Assembly (NCBI RefSeq): GCF_015207425.1
Contig: NZ_JADEWZ010000001.1
Span: forward strand, 186,001 to 250,000
DNA: 64,000 nt
Reading direction: 5' to 3'
Origin: Lusitaniella coriacea LEGE 07157
GTDB taxonomy: Bacteria > Cyanobacteriota > Cyanobacteriia > Cyanobacteriales > Spirulinaceae
Part shown: in pieces, positions 8,246 through 16,495 of the stretch
Position numbering within the stretch: position 1 is the stretch's first letter
How the letters are laid out: every line of letters begins with the position of its first letter
The notes under the pieces: generated by a model
What the model saw: the letters and a program-made list of their open reading frames with translations, nothing else
What the model was told of the DNA's origin: nothing
Databases searched by the model: none
Made by a program: the position numbers and the translations under genes

Positions 8246-9172
8246 ATGAGTCTTATCGCTTTTTTTGGGGCGCTGGAAATTGGCTTCCTTTATGGTTTGG
8301 TGGGTTTGGGGGTGTATTTATCCTTCCGCATTTTGGACTTTCCCGATTTAACCGTTGATGGGAGTTTTCCGTTAGGGGGCGCGATCGCGGCAACCTTAAT
8401 TGTATCGGGCGTAAACCCTTTTATTGCAACGTTTGTGGCGTTTTTGGGAGGCGGCGTTGCGGGGTTGGTGACGGCGTGGCTGAACGTCCAGTTTCAAATT
8501 TTACACCTCCTAGCGAGCATTCTTACCGCGATCGCGCTCTATTCGATTAATCTGCGAATTATGGGAAGACCCAATATTCCCCTCCTGGGAGAAGATACGA
8601 TTTTTACGCCTTTGGAGAAGGGAATTATTGCACCCTTACCGGAAGCATGGATGGGGGGTGCGGTGCTGGCATTGAGCGTGGGCGCGATCGTTTTTGCCGC
8701 TAAAATTGCTCTCGATGGCTTTCTCAACTCCCAATTGGGTTTGGGGATGCGAGCAACGGGGGTAAATCCTGTGATGGCAAGCGCTCAAGGAATTTCTACG
8801 GTCAGCACGATCCTTTGGGGAATTGCCTTAAGTAATGCTCTCGTTGCCGTGGCAGGGGCGATGTTTGCACAACTCAACGGTTCTGCGGATGTGACGATGG
8901 GCGTGGGAACGATTATTTTTGGATTGGCGGCAACGATTGTGGGGGAAACGGTGCTTTCTCCTATTACGATTCGACGGGCAACCCTTGGGGTTCTCATCGG
9001 TTCGATTTTGTATCGTCTTGCGGTGGGACTCGCCCTCAACGCCGATTTTATTGGCTTGCAAGCCCAGGATTTGAATTTAGTCACGGCGGTTTTGGTCGCC
9101 CTTGCTCTGGTTTTACCCCGATACCGCGATCGGTTAAAGTCAATGTGGCGCGATCGCGCACAGAACGGATGA
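8246..9172 (+). CDS. ABC importer permease, TrpY/COG4120-like
   Basis: 308 residues, with 8-9 hydrophobic segments, related to the bacterial inner-membrane permeases of the branched-chain amino acid/ribose class. The GLYTFRILDFPDLTVDGS-like N-terminal block and the downstream partners identify the uncharacterised importer whose lipoprotein belongs to the ABC_sub_bind family; some members import tryptophan or tyrosine. A strong RBS (TGAGGAGG, 8231-8238) precedes the ATG. The TGA stop overlaps the ATG of the ATPase gene (ATGA, 9169-9172), so the two are translationally coupled. Confidence 0.85.
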   Translation: MSLIAFFGALEIGFLYGLVGLGVYLSFRILDFPDLTVDGSFPLGGAIAATLIVSGVNPFIATFVAFLGGGVAGLVTAWLNVQFQILHLLASILTAIALYSINLRIMGRPNIPLLGEDTIFTPLEKGIIAPLPEAWMGGAVLALSVGAIVFAAKIALDGFLNSQLGLGMRATGVNPVMASAQGISTVSTILWGIALSNALVAVAGAMFAQLNGSADVTMGVGTIIFGLAATIVGETVLSPITIRRATLGVLIGSILYRLAVGLALNADFIGLQAQDLNLVTAVLVALALVLPRYRDRLKSMWRDRAQNG

Positions 9173-9963
9173 TTGAACTCGAAACCATTTACGTCACCTT
9201 CAATCCCGGAACCCCGTTAGAAACGAGGGCGTTAAACGGCGTTGACTTAACCATTCCCGACGGTCAATTTGTCACGGTAATCGGCAGCAATGGCGCGGGA
9301 AAATCCACCCTCCTCAATACCATAAGCGGCGATATTATCCCCGATCGCGGAAAAGTCAAAATTGCCGAACAAACCGTTACCAAACTCCCCACCCACAAAC
9401 GAGCCAAATTCGTCGCCAGAGTCTTCCAAAATCCCCTTGCGGGTTCCTGCGCCCACCTCACTGTTGAAGAGAACCTCGCCCTGGCATATCGTCGCGGCAA
9501 ATCCAGGGGGTTGCGTTCTGCCCTCAATCGCCGCCTACGAGAGGACTTGCGCGCCCAACTTGCCACATTAGGATTGGGATTAGAAAATCGGTTGCGCGAT
9601 CGTATGGGACTCCTTTCCGGGGGGCAACGCCAAGCCGTCAGCCTGTTAATGTCCACCCTCGCCCCCAATAAAATCCTACTCCTCGACGAACACACCGCCG
9701 CCCTCGATCCCAAAACTGCCGAATCCGTCCTGCAACTCACCCGCCAAATCGTCGAACAGCGACAGTTGACAACGCTCATGATTACCCACAGTATGCGTCA
9801 AGCACTGGATTTCGGCGATCGCGTCCTTATGTTACACCAAGGTAAAATTATTTTCGATCTTGCCGGAACGGAACGCAATGGATTGGAAGTCAAAGATCTA
9901 TTGCAACTCTTCGAGGAAAAGCAGGACAATTTCCTCAGTGATGATTCCTTACTTTTAGGGTAG
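9169..9963 (+). CDS. ABC importer ATP-binding protein
   Basis: 264 residues, cytoplasmic ATPase of the preceding permease. Walker A GSNGAGKST (39-47), signature LSGGQRQAVSL and Walker B ILLLDE followed by HTAALDP are all intact. The family (COG1101) pairs with the COG4120 permease and COG2984 binding protein. The ATG at 9169 is chosen over a longer start because it overlaps the permease stop and begins with MIELE, as usual for the family. Transcription may continue through the repeat-bearing 230-bp gap into the binding-protein gene. Ligand unknown. Confidence 0.87.
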   Translation: MIELETIYVTFNPGTPLETRALNGVDLTIPDGQFVTVIGSNGAGKSTLLNTISGDIIPDRGKVKIAEQTVTKLPTHKRAKFVARVFQNPLAGSCAHLTVEENLALAYRRGKSRGLRSALNRRLREDLRAQLATLGLGLENRLRDRMGLLSGGQRQAVSLLMSTLAPNKILLLDEHTAALDPKTAESVLQLTRQIVEQRQLTTLMITHSMRQALDFGDRVLMLHQGKIIFDLAGTERNGLEVKDLLQLFEEKQDNFLSDDSLLLG

Positions 9964-10193
9964 CTATCAGTTATCAGCGCTTGACGGCGAGGGAATAGGG
10001 GCAAACCTACGCCGACAAAGAAAGGGAGAAACTTCAGCAATGTAGAACATAAGAACTTAATCAGCAAGTAGTTTCTGAAGAGTCAATAGTCAGAACAGTC
10101 CAAATTCATAGCTTCCCCCGCTTCCCTAGCTTCCCCAGCTCCCCGTCACCGCGTCAGCCTTAGTCACAATTTTAAATACACAACAGCGTACTC
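9964..10193. repeat. Composite dispersed repeat, copy R3
   Basis: It contains TAGCTATCAGTTATCAGC heptamer remnants, CTTCCC/CCCCGTC pyrimidine tracts (10106-10155) and the closing block CACAATTTTAAATACACAACAG (10165-10186), which ends 7 nt before the start codon of the binding-protein gene. The repeat therefore forms that gene's leader. Confidence 0.65.
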
Positions 10194-11174
10194 ATGGCTC
10201 AAACTCCACTCAAAACCGCAATGCTGGCAGCCACCTTTGCTGCAACCCTCCTCGGATGCAATCCCCAAACCCCCCAATCTGCCCAGAAATTTGTTGCTCT
10301 GACTCAATTCGTCGAACACCCCTCCCTCGACGCAACCCGCAAGGGCATTGAAGAGGAATTAGCCGAGGCGGGATTTAAAGAAGGGGAAACCCTAAAATTC
10401 AAGCAGGAAAGCGCCCAAGGAAACCCCAGTACTGCCGCCCAAATCGCCACCCAATTCGTGGGAGAGAACCCCGATGTCATTGTCGCCATTGCCACCCCAT
10501 CCGCTCAAGCTGTCGCATCGGCAACAAAAGAAATTCCTATTGTTTTCTCCGCCGTTACCGACCCCATAAGTGCTAAATTAGCGAGTAATTTGGAGAAACC
10601 GGGAGGAAATGTCACGGGTGTAACCGATCTGTCTCCCATCGACAAACATTTAGATTTAATTGCTGAAATTACCCCTCAAGCAAAACGCATTGGCGTTCTG
10701 TATAATGCCGGGGAAACAAATTCTATTACCCTTTTAGATTTGCTCAAAGAAGAAGCTCCAAAACGGGGAATGACGATTGTTGAAGCCACCGCAGCCAACT
10801 CTAGCGGCGTGTTAACCGCAGCACGAAGTTTAGTGGGAAAAGTGGATGCAATTTACGTGCCAACGGATAATACTATCGCCTCTGCATTGGAAGCCGTGAT
10901 TCAAGTGGGTCAAGATGCGAAACTCCCCGTCTATGCGGGAGACACCGACTCTGTAGCGCGGGGCGCGATCACGGGACTCAGTTTCAACTACTATGATGTG
11001 GGTCGTCAAACTGGAAAAGTCATCGTACAAATTCTTGATGGCACCAATCCCGGCGAAATCCCCGTTCGTTCTGTCGAAAAACTCGAACTGCACCTCAACC
11101 CCAAATCCGCACAAACAATGGGCGTAACCCTTCCCGAAGCGATATTGGAAAAAGCCGATAAGGTGATTGAGTAG
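10194..11174 (+). CDS. ABC importer substrate-binding lipoprotein (ABC_sub_bind family)
   Basis: 326 residues. The signal peptide ends in a lipobox, LLGC, with the lipidated Cys near residue 22, so the protein is anchored on the periplasmic side. The body matches the ABC_sub_bind/TrpX-like family: NPDVIVAIATPSAQA, PIVFSAVTDP, NVTGVTDLSP, RIGVLYNAGE and VPTDNTIASALE blocks of a two-lobe type I binding protein. Together with 8246-9963 it makes a complete importer. Known members bind aromatic amino acids; the ligand here is an inference at best. Confidence 0.87.
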   Translation: MAQTPLKTAMLAATFAATLLGCNPQTPQSAQKFVALTQFVEHPSLDATRKGIEEELAEAGFKEGETLKFKQESAQGNPSTAAQIATQFVGENPDVIVAIATPSAQAVASATKEIPIVFSAVTDPISAKLASNLEKPGGNVTGVTDLSPIDKHLDLIAEITPQAKRIGVLYNAGETNSITLLDLLKEEAPKRGMTIVEATAANSSGVLTAARSLVGKVDAIYVPTDNTIASALEAVIQVGQDAKLPVYAGDTDSVARGAITGLSFNYYDVGRQTGKVIVQILDGTNPGEIPVRSVEKLELHLNPKSAQTMGVTLPEAILEKADKVIE

Positions 11175-11261
11175 CCCTTCAGCCTTCTTGAGTCGATCCT
11201 ACTGTTAAGCTAAAACACATTCAAATTGGGGATCTGGCGCTCTGTATCAAAGCCTTCAATC

Positions 11262-11335
11262 CCTCACCCCGTCACCCTGTCACCCCGTCTCCGCGTCAGT
11301 CTCAGTCGCAATTTTAATGTATAACAGCTTATCCT
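11262..11335. repeat. Composite dispersed repeat, copy R4
   Basis: CACCCCGTCACCCTGTCACCCCGTC tracts are followed by GCGTCAGTCTCAGTCGCAA and the closing block TTTTAATGTATAACAGCTTATCC. The order and sequence match the closing part of R3 (10140-10190) and R1. It lies downstream of the binding-protein gene. Confidence 0.65.
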
Positions 11336-11378
11336 GTCCGCGATCGCGTTTTCAATTTTTGCTGCTTCTAATCACAAC

Positions 11379-13101
11379 TCACAACCCATTGCCAATCAAA
11401 ATAAAAGCAGCCCAATAATAAGGATGGCTCAACCCCTCCTCCACCTCCGGTTCTATGCCGTCGCGCGATCGCACCGCCACAATTCCCCGCTCCCCTCCCA
11501 CCGCGCTGTAATCCCCCGTAATCAACGCAATCTGCGCCTGACGGAGCGCCTCAGCCTTCGTCATTCCCGACCCTTGCAGCGCTCCGTAAAACCCATTCAT
11601 CAACGCCTGAGTTCCCCCATCATCCACCGACCACAAAGAAGCCATCGCCGCCCTCGCCCCCGCCCGTTGGAACTGGTAGCCCAAACCCAGAATCTCCTCC
11701 CCATTCTCAAACTTCCCTCCCAATCCCGTCTGACACGCAGAAAGAACCACCAAATCCACATTCGTCAGCGACCAATTTTGAATCTCCCGCAGCGTCGCAA
11801 TCTTCCCATCCCCAAACAGAATAAACGAATCCTCCGGCGTGCCGACGACAAATGCCCCGTGGGTTGCCAAATAGCGCCTGAAAATACTGTCCTTGACGCT
11901 CATAAACCAGTCCAATATTATTTAAAACTGTTCCTTCACCTTGACGATTGCCGACTTTTAAATAAATAGCTAAAGCTTGTTGCTGTGATTCCAATGCGCG
12001 ATCGTATTCACCCAATCGACGGTAAACAACACCAATGTTATTGAGAATCGTTACTTCGCTGGAACGATTTCCGATTTCTCTGTGAACTACAAGAGCCTGT
12101 TGAAACGAATCTAGCGCTTGAGGATATTGCTCTAAACGTTCGTAAACTCTTCCTAGATTAGATAATAACCCACTTTCACTCGAACGATCGCCAATGGTTC
12201 GACTTATTTCTAAAGCTTGCTGGAAAGAATTAAGTGCTTGAGAGTACTGACCTAGAGATTCATAGACGCTTCCAAGATTATTGATGGCTATCAGTTTTCC
12301 AGAGAGATTGCCAATTTCTTGCTCAATGGCTAAGGCTTGATTAAAGTACTCTAATGCTCGATCGTAATTGCCTAATTGAGAGTAAACAGAACCGAGGTTA
12401 TTTAGGCTAGTAGCCACACTAGGATCGTTAACTCCTAAAGTTTGTTGGCGAATTGCAAGAGAACGTTGCAAAAGAGGTTCTGCTGCATTAGCATCTCCCA
12501 TACGCAAGTATAGCAATGCTAAGTTATTTAAACTTGCAGCAACATCAGGATGATTGAAACCTAAAACTTGTTCGCGAATTGCAAGAGAACGCTGCAAAAA
12601 TTCAAGGGCTTTGGGGTACTGACTCAGAATTTCATAAATGCTTCCAATACCGTTGAGAATTGTCGCTTCGCCAATATCGTTACCTATTTCTCGATAAACT
12701 ATTAAAGCTTGGTTCAAAAAATCTAATGCTTGAGAGTACTGACCGAGATTAATGTGAACAATCCCAATACTGTTAAGAGTATTTCCTTCGCCTTCGCGAT
12801 TGCGAATTTCTCTGAAAATAATTAAAGCTCGTTCAAATTTCTCCAAGGCTTCTAGATACTGACCTCTGTTAAATAGTTGGACTCCTTCCTGATAAAGTTG
12901 TACCGCTTCAATATGTCTATCGTCTGTTGGTTGTGCCTGTGCCAATTGTTCTGGGGTTGCACCATCTGCGAGAAAACGAAAACCATTTTGTGCCTGCGCG
13001 GAAATTGGGAAGTAGGCAGCAGACAGCAGGAGAGCAAGCGTTAAGCCAGCATTGGGGTTGAGGGAAAGATGCAGAGGTTTCATAGGGAAGCAGAAATGCA
13101 T
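11379..13101 (-). pseudogene. TPR-CHAT gene broken by an internal deletion
   Basis: Read leftward, a signal peptide is followed by about nine TPR units (YLEALEKFERAL, YPQALDSFQQAL and so on), open as 464 codons to 11707. Near 11865-11882 the TPR frame becomes gibberish, while another frame opens with YLATHG, then DSFILFGDG, LSACQTGLG, ARAAMASLWSVDD and HPYYWAAFILIGNG, to a stop at 11379. That second part is the end of a CHAT (caspase-like) domain including the catalytic His (ATHG) and Cys (SACQTG). The linker and first half of CHAT, several hundred residues in intact relatives, are missing and the join is out of frame. The start at 13101 has GAGG 5 nt upstream. A TPR-only secreted protein with a nonsense tail may still be made. 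Confidence 0.8.
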
Positions 13102-13107
13102 TTTCCT

Positions 13108-13266
13108 CTATATATCTCTCACTCTTACAGCGTTATGCAAGTGTTGAATCGCTTTTGGAAAGTCGATTTGGTTCCCAATCCCGGCACGGTAGAGAATTTC
13201 CAGTAATCCCGTCACTACAAGAGCGCGATAAGCTAGATTTTGGGTCTGATGCAACGACCTAACTCA
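13108..13266 (-). pseudogene. Possible remnant of a PIN-like (DUF3368-type) protein
   Basis: Leftward, a 51-codon open stretch without a normal start encodes a segment containing LAYRALVVTGLLEILYRAG and FPKAIQHLHN. This resembles, by memory only, the C-terminal part of DUF3368 PIN-like toxins (helix, then GTLGILL-like turn). It sits between two degraded genes. Low confidence; a profile search would decide. Confidence 0.25.
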
Positions 13267-13278
13267 CAAGCCAAGGAT

Positions 13279-13464
13279 ATGAAGGTCAGAGATATAATCA
13301 AACTCATTGAGAAAGATGGGTGGTATTTGGCTCGAACGTGAGGAAGCCACCGTCAATACAAACATCCTACAAAATCGGGCTTGGTGACGATTCCTGGCAA
13401 ACCCAGTGACGATCTAGCGGTAGGAACGCTCGGCAGTATTTTAAAACAGGCAGGCTTGAAATAA
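13279..13464 (+). pseudogene. hicA: hicA toxin inactivated by one stop codon
   Basis: The frame translates as a complete HicA mRNA interferase of 61 codons: MKVRDIIKLIEKDGWYLART, then a TGA stop at 13339-13341, then GSHRQYKHPTK, LVTIPGK and LKQAGLK to TAA. HicA proteins normally read T-R-G-S-H at this point, so a single C-to-T change of CGA to TGA explains the break just before the catalytic His of GSH. The rest of the frame is intact, so the mutation is recent or a sequencing error. Its TAA overlaps the hicB ATG by one base. Confidence 0.85.
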
Positions 13465-13676
13465 TGCAATATCTCATTATCATTGAACCCACAGAAACGG
13501 GATATTCGGCTTACTCTCCCGATTTGCCGGGTTGCGTTTCGACAGGTGCAACTCGCGAAGAACTCGAACGAAATATGCACGAGGCAATTGAGCTTCATTT
13601 GGAAGGATTGAAGGATGAGGGATTAGAAATTCCACCACCGACAACGACATCGACTTACGTTGAAATTGCAGCGTAA
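13464..13676 (+). CDS. hicB: HicB-family antitoxin beside a dead hicA
   Basis: 70 residues. The HicB partial RNase H-like fold is obvious: YLIIIEPTETGYSAYSPDLPGCVSTGATREELERNMHEAIELHLEGL. HicB neutralises HicA and usually represses its own operon. The ATG at 13464 is the only sensible start and overlaps the stop of the hicA pseudogene (TAATG). With the toxin truncated after 20 residues, this antitoxin has no functional local target; it could still counter other HicA proteins, including the intact one at 27310. Confidence 0.88.
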   Translation: MQYLIIIEPTETGYSAYSPDLPGCVSTGATREELERNMHEAIELHLEGLKDEGLEIPPPTTTSTYVEIAA

Positions 13677-13740
13677 TGCTTCTGTTAAGCTAGGGCGTAG
13701 TGTCTAGCTCCAATCAAGGTAAAAGAACACAGGATTGAGA

Positions 13741-14088
13741 ATGTCCGATAAACCCATTTTCTGGCTCGGCACTGCCCGAAAAGATTTAGCTAACTTCCCC
13801 GATTTTGTGAAGCGTAAAATGGGTTTTCAATTACGCTCCCTTCAACAAGGTCAACAACCGACAGATTTCAAACCGATTCCCGCAGTTGGACAAGGAGTTG
13901 AAGAAATCCGAGTTCAAGTTGGAGAGGCTTACCGAGTTTTTTACGTTGCAAAATTTTCAGAAGCAATTTACGTCCTCCACGCATTTCAAAAGAAAACCCA
14001 GAAGACTTCTAAAACAGACTTGAAGCTCGGAAAACAACGTTATAACGCCCTACTAGAATTTAGGAGGCAGCAAAAATATGACACCTGA
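13741..14088 (+). CDS. HigB/RelE-type toxin (phage Gp49-like family)
   Basis: 115 residues. The sequence FWLGTARKDLANFPDFVKRKMGFQL, IPAVGQGVEEIRVQVGEAYRVFYVAKF and YVLHAFQKKTQKT is the phage-derived Gp49-like/HigB family of RelE-fold ribosome-dependent mRNases. ATG at 13741 is preferred over TTG at 13735 because AGGA (13731-13734) is correctly spaced. It overlaps the downstream antitoxin gene by 11 bp, the usual toxin-first HigBA order. Confidence 0.85.
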   Translation: MSDKPIFWLGTARKDLANFPDFVKRKMGFQLRSLQQGQQPTDFKPIPAVGQGVEEIRVQVGEAYRVFYVAKFSEAIYVLHAFQKKTQKTSKTDLKLGKQRYNALLEFRRQQKYDT

Positions 14089-14386
14089 CGAATTGATAAC
14101 GATTTCAATCGAATCGGGTAGTGACAACCTTTTTGAGGATATCGGCTTTACCCCGGAAGAAGCAGCAAGCCTCAAAATCAAGTCCGATCTGGCTTTGAAG
14201 TTACGTCAACACCTCGAAGAACAACGATTGGATTCAGATGAGATAACGCAATTTTTCGGTTCAAACGCAATAAAAATTGAAGATATTATCGAAGGCGAAC
14301 TCGATCGGTTCACGATAGAAGAATTGGTTGCTTTGTTGTTGCATATTGGTTTGCAAGTAAAGGTAGAAATTTCCCCCTTAGTCTAG
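14078..14386 (+). CDS. HigA-like helix-turn-helix antitoxin
   Basis: 102 residues. The middle contains a Xre-type helix-turn-helix: LALKLRQHLEEQ, then LDSDEITQFFG, IKIEDIIEGELDRFTIEELVALL. It belongs to the antitoxins that follow Gp49-like toxins. A very strong RBS (AGGAGG, 14062-14067) sits inside the toxin coding sequence, which would favour antitoxin excess. It probably binds its own promoter with the toxin. Confidence 0.82.
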   Translation: MTPDELITISIESGSDNLFEDIGFTPEEAASLKIKSDLALKLRQHLEEQRLDSDEITQFFGSNAIKIEDIIEGELDRFTIEELVALLLHIGLQVKVEISPLV

Positions 14387-14444
14387 TCCGCGATCGAATC
14401 TGTCTTCTTCGTTAGCAAACGAAATATGCGCAACGCGCGTTGTG

Positions 14445-14470
14445 AAAGGCAGATATTTTCGCGATCGCGC
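14445..14470. repeat. Toxin-antitoxin zone repeat, copy 1
   Basis: AAAGGCAGATATTTTCGCGATCGCGC. The same ~27-bp block recurs at 14781-14807 and 15404-15430, each time just outside a toxin or antitoxin gene, and each preceded by a GCGCG-rich stretch. Confidence 0.6.
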
Positions 14471-14530
14471 ACCCCAAACCAATCCAGTTGATATTTTAAA
14501 GTAGAGATCGTTCTGACTCGCTTTAAACCC

Positions 14531-14740
14531 ATGATTAACCGCGAACAGCTAAAACGCGAGATCGATTTAGTCAATGATGCCTATCTCGAAATTCTCTATC
14601 GCATTATTCAAGCGTTTAAAATCCCTCTGACAGAAACTTCGCTAACCGTTGAGGAAATGTCCACAACCAATCCTCTCAAAGAAAGCGTCATTTTTGAGGG
14701 CGATTTGATATCTCCGATTGACGAAACTTGGATCGACTGA
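14531..14740 (+). CDS. Small orphan antitoxin-like protein
   Basis: 69 residues. It begins with an amphipathic helix (REQLKREIDLVNDAYLEILYRIIQAF) and ends with NPLKESVIFEGDLISPIDETW. This layout recurs in small cyanobacterial proteins that I remember as sitting upstream of PIN or RelE toxins, which suggests an antitoxin. No toxin follows; the next 75 bp contain only a repeat. The family assignment is from memory. ATG at 14531 is the only good start. Confidence 0.6.
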   Translation: MINREQLKREIDLVNDAYLEILYRIIQAFKIPLTETSLTVEEMSTTNPLKESVIFEGDLISPIDETWID

Positions 14741-14780
14741 TGTTGAGATTGCTGCATAATGTCGGAAAGATGCGCGCTGC

Positions 14781-14807
14781 CCAAGGCAAATATTTTCGCG
14801 ATCGCGC
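14781..14807. repeat. Toxin-antitoxin zone repeat, copy 2
   Basis: CCAAGGCAAATATTTTCGCGATCGCGC, preceded by TGCGCGCTGC. It ends 9 bp before the stop of the leftward antitoxin gene. Confidence 0.6.
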
Positions 14808-14815
14808 ATTCAATC

Positions 14816-15061
14816 CTAATCCAGCAATCTCGCTCTTGCTTCGGCAGCAGATACCGTTTGTGTCGCTTCAGCACGGCGATTGAGGAAGTCCATTAACTCT
14901 TCGTTCTGGCGAGTCAATTCAATTTCTCGATCGAAGTCGTCCAGCTCGGCTAGGATAAACTCTAAACCATCCGCCGTCCGCAAAATCAGGTTCTCGTGCT
15001 GGGCTGCTTCTAAAAGGGTCGCGAGCGTTGTTGAATCCTCAGAAACTTGAATAACCTTCAT
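14816..15061 (-). CDS. Phd-like antitoxin
   Basis: 81 residues. N-terminus MKVIQVSEDSTTLATLLEAAQHENLILRTADGLEFILAELDDFDREIE looks like the Phd/YefM DNA-binding fold (strand, helix, two short strands), followed by a charged helical tail that would wrap the toxin. It is the second gene of a leftward pair; its ATG overlaps the toxin TGA (ATGA, 15058-15061). The order toxin-antitoxin is reversed relative to classical Phd/Doc, but is common with RelE/ParE partners in cyanobacteria. Confidence 0.75.
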   Translation of the reverse strand: MKVIQVSEDSTTLATLLEAAQHENLILRTADGLEFILAELDDFDREIELTRQNEELMDFLNRRAEATQTVSAAEARARLLD

Positions 15062-15366
15062 AACTCAAACTCTTTCCCCCGAATCAATAGCGTGTTGTGC
15101 TGTTTAAAGCCTACCGCCTCGATTTTAACAATATTAACGCTCTCGGTATTCGCGCCCTTAAGAACGTCATAAAACACGCGATATTTTCCGACTCGTAATT
15201 CCCATTCTGCCAGTTGATTGGGGCGAAGACGTTTGCGGTTCTTGGTTTCAACAGTTGGCTCGTAAAGTAGTTGGCGATCGACTGCATCAAGGATCTGCCG
15301 ACGCTCGGATTTCCGAAAATGCTCTAAATCTAAAAGAGCTTCTTCTGTGTATTCAATGAAATACAT
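15058..15366 (-). CDS. RelE/ParE-type toxin
   Basis: 102 residues. MYFIEYTEEALLDLEHFRKSERRQILDAVDRQL is the paired helical hairpin of the RelE/ParE superfamily, followed by the sheet block NQLAEWELRVGKYRVFYDVL and a final IVKIEAVGFKQHNTL strand. It is either an mRNA interferase or a gyrase poison; I cannot tell which. It is the first gene of the pair and is probably autoregulated with the antitoxin at 14816. Confidence 0.82.
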   Translation of the reverse strand: MYFIEYTEEALLDLEHFRKSERRQILDAVDRQLLYEPTVETKNRKRLRPNQLAEWELRVGKYRVFYDVLKGANTESVNIVKIEAVGFKQHNTLLIRGKEFEL

Positions 15367-15403
15367 TTTTGATTTCTAGAATATCTCGGACGGGCGCGCG
15401 CTG

Positions 15404-15430
15404 CCAAAGGTAGATATTTTCGCGATCGCG
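15404..15430. repeat. Toxin-antitoxin zone repeat, copy 3
   Basis: CCAAAGGTAGATATTTTCGCGATCGCG, preceded by GGGCGCGCGCTG. It lies 38 bp upstream of the toxin start codon and could be part of its control region. Confidence 0.6.
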
Positions 15431-15634
15431 TACCCTCAAGAATATCCCCTACGCCACGCCAAACCCCGTAGATAGCCAGGTTTCAATCAATGCGCGATAA
15501 TCGGTTACTCGCTCCATTTCAAAATCGCCTCCTCAATGGGATCGTGTACCCTGAACAAATAGAGATGTAATTCCGCGCGATCGCGCCGCCAACTTGATAA
15601 GACGAACCTTACGGCAAAACCTCTGGCGCTTCCT

Positions 15635-16495
15635 CTACGACTTGCTCTTTGCCTGAGATAACAACTCAATCAACCAATTATTGTCTCGAAAATTATCAAA
15701 ACTGGGTTCGGATGAAATAGAGTTCAAAGACCAATCCGGATGCAGGTGAATGGCACGTTCTAAACTGCTAATCATCCCTGCGAGATCGCCGAGGCGGGAA
15801 TAACAACAGGCTTGTTCGTACCAAGCATAGGGATCGTCGGGTTCTGCGGTTAGGGCTTGAATGTAACTTTGAATTGCGGTTTCCCAACGTCCGAACTGTC
15901 TTAAAATTTTGGCCCGTTGATACCACGCCCAATAATCGCCCGGTTTACAAGCTAAGGCTTTGTCGTAGCAAGCGATCGCGCGATCGAATTTTCCCCAGTC
16001 TCGAAGGGCATCCCCACGGCGATACCACGCCCAATAATTGTTGGGATACAGCTCTAAAATTTTATCAAAACAGACGATCGCGCCCTGATAGCGTCCTCGT
16101 TTGCGCAAGGCTTCTCCTTTGCGGTAATAACTCCAATAATCATCGGGTTTAGTCTGAAGCGTGCGGTTAAAACAAAGGATCGCGCGATCGTAGTCGTGTA
16201 ATTCCTTAAGGGCAATATAGCCTTGAGCGTACCACCCCCAGTAATTATCCGGCTGCACCATTGAAGCGCAATCGTAACTGTCTGCGGCTTCCCCATAACG
16301 CCCCAAATCCTCCAACACTTTACCCCGTTCGTACCACGTCCAATAATCTTGGGGATAATATTCGAGCGCTTTTTCGTAGCTGTTGAGTGCTTCTTTATAA
16401 CGCCGCCAATGGTGCAACTGTTTCCCTTGTTGGTACCACGCCTGATAGCTATCGGGGCGACATTCCAAAGGGCGGTAAAGGGTGGATTGGATCAT
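15635..16495 (-). CDS. Tetratricopeptide repeat protein
   Basis: 286 residues, made of about seven consecutive 34-residue TPR units of the pattern YWxWYxRGxxLxxxGRYxxAIxCYDKAL, plus a shorter C-terminal stretch. The repeats are unusually regular and rich in Trp/Tyr (YWAWY, YWTWY). No signal peptide or membrane segment, so it is cytoplasmic and probably a protein-binding scaffold. It is transcribed divergently from the kinase pair at 16951-20434. No enzymatic function is visible. Confidence 0.85.
   Translation of the reverse strand: MIQSTLYRPLECRPDSYQAWYQQGKQLHHWRRYKEALNSYEKALEYYPQDYWTWYERGKVLEDLGRYGEAADSYDCASMVQPDNYWGWYAQGYIALKELHDYDRAILCFNRTLQTKPDDYWSYYRKGEALRKRGRYQGAIVCFDKILELYPNNYWAWYRRGDALRDWGKFDRAIACYDKALACKPGDYWAWYQRAKILRQFGRWETAIQSYIQALTAEPDDPYAWYEQACCYSRLGDLAGMISSLERAIHLHPDWSLNSISSEPSFDNFRDNNWLIELLSQAKSKS

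Noticed and set aside
13339-13341. TGA in hicA as a recoded (selenocysteine) codon
   Set aside because: The family has Arg here, one transition explains the stop, and there is no sign of a selenocysteine element.
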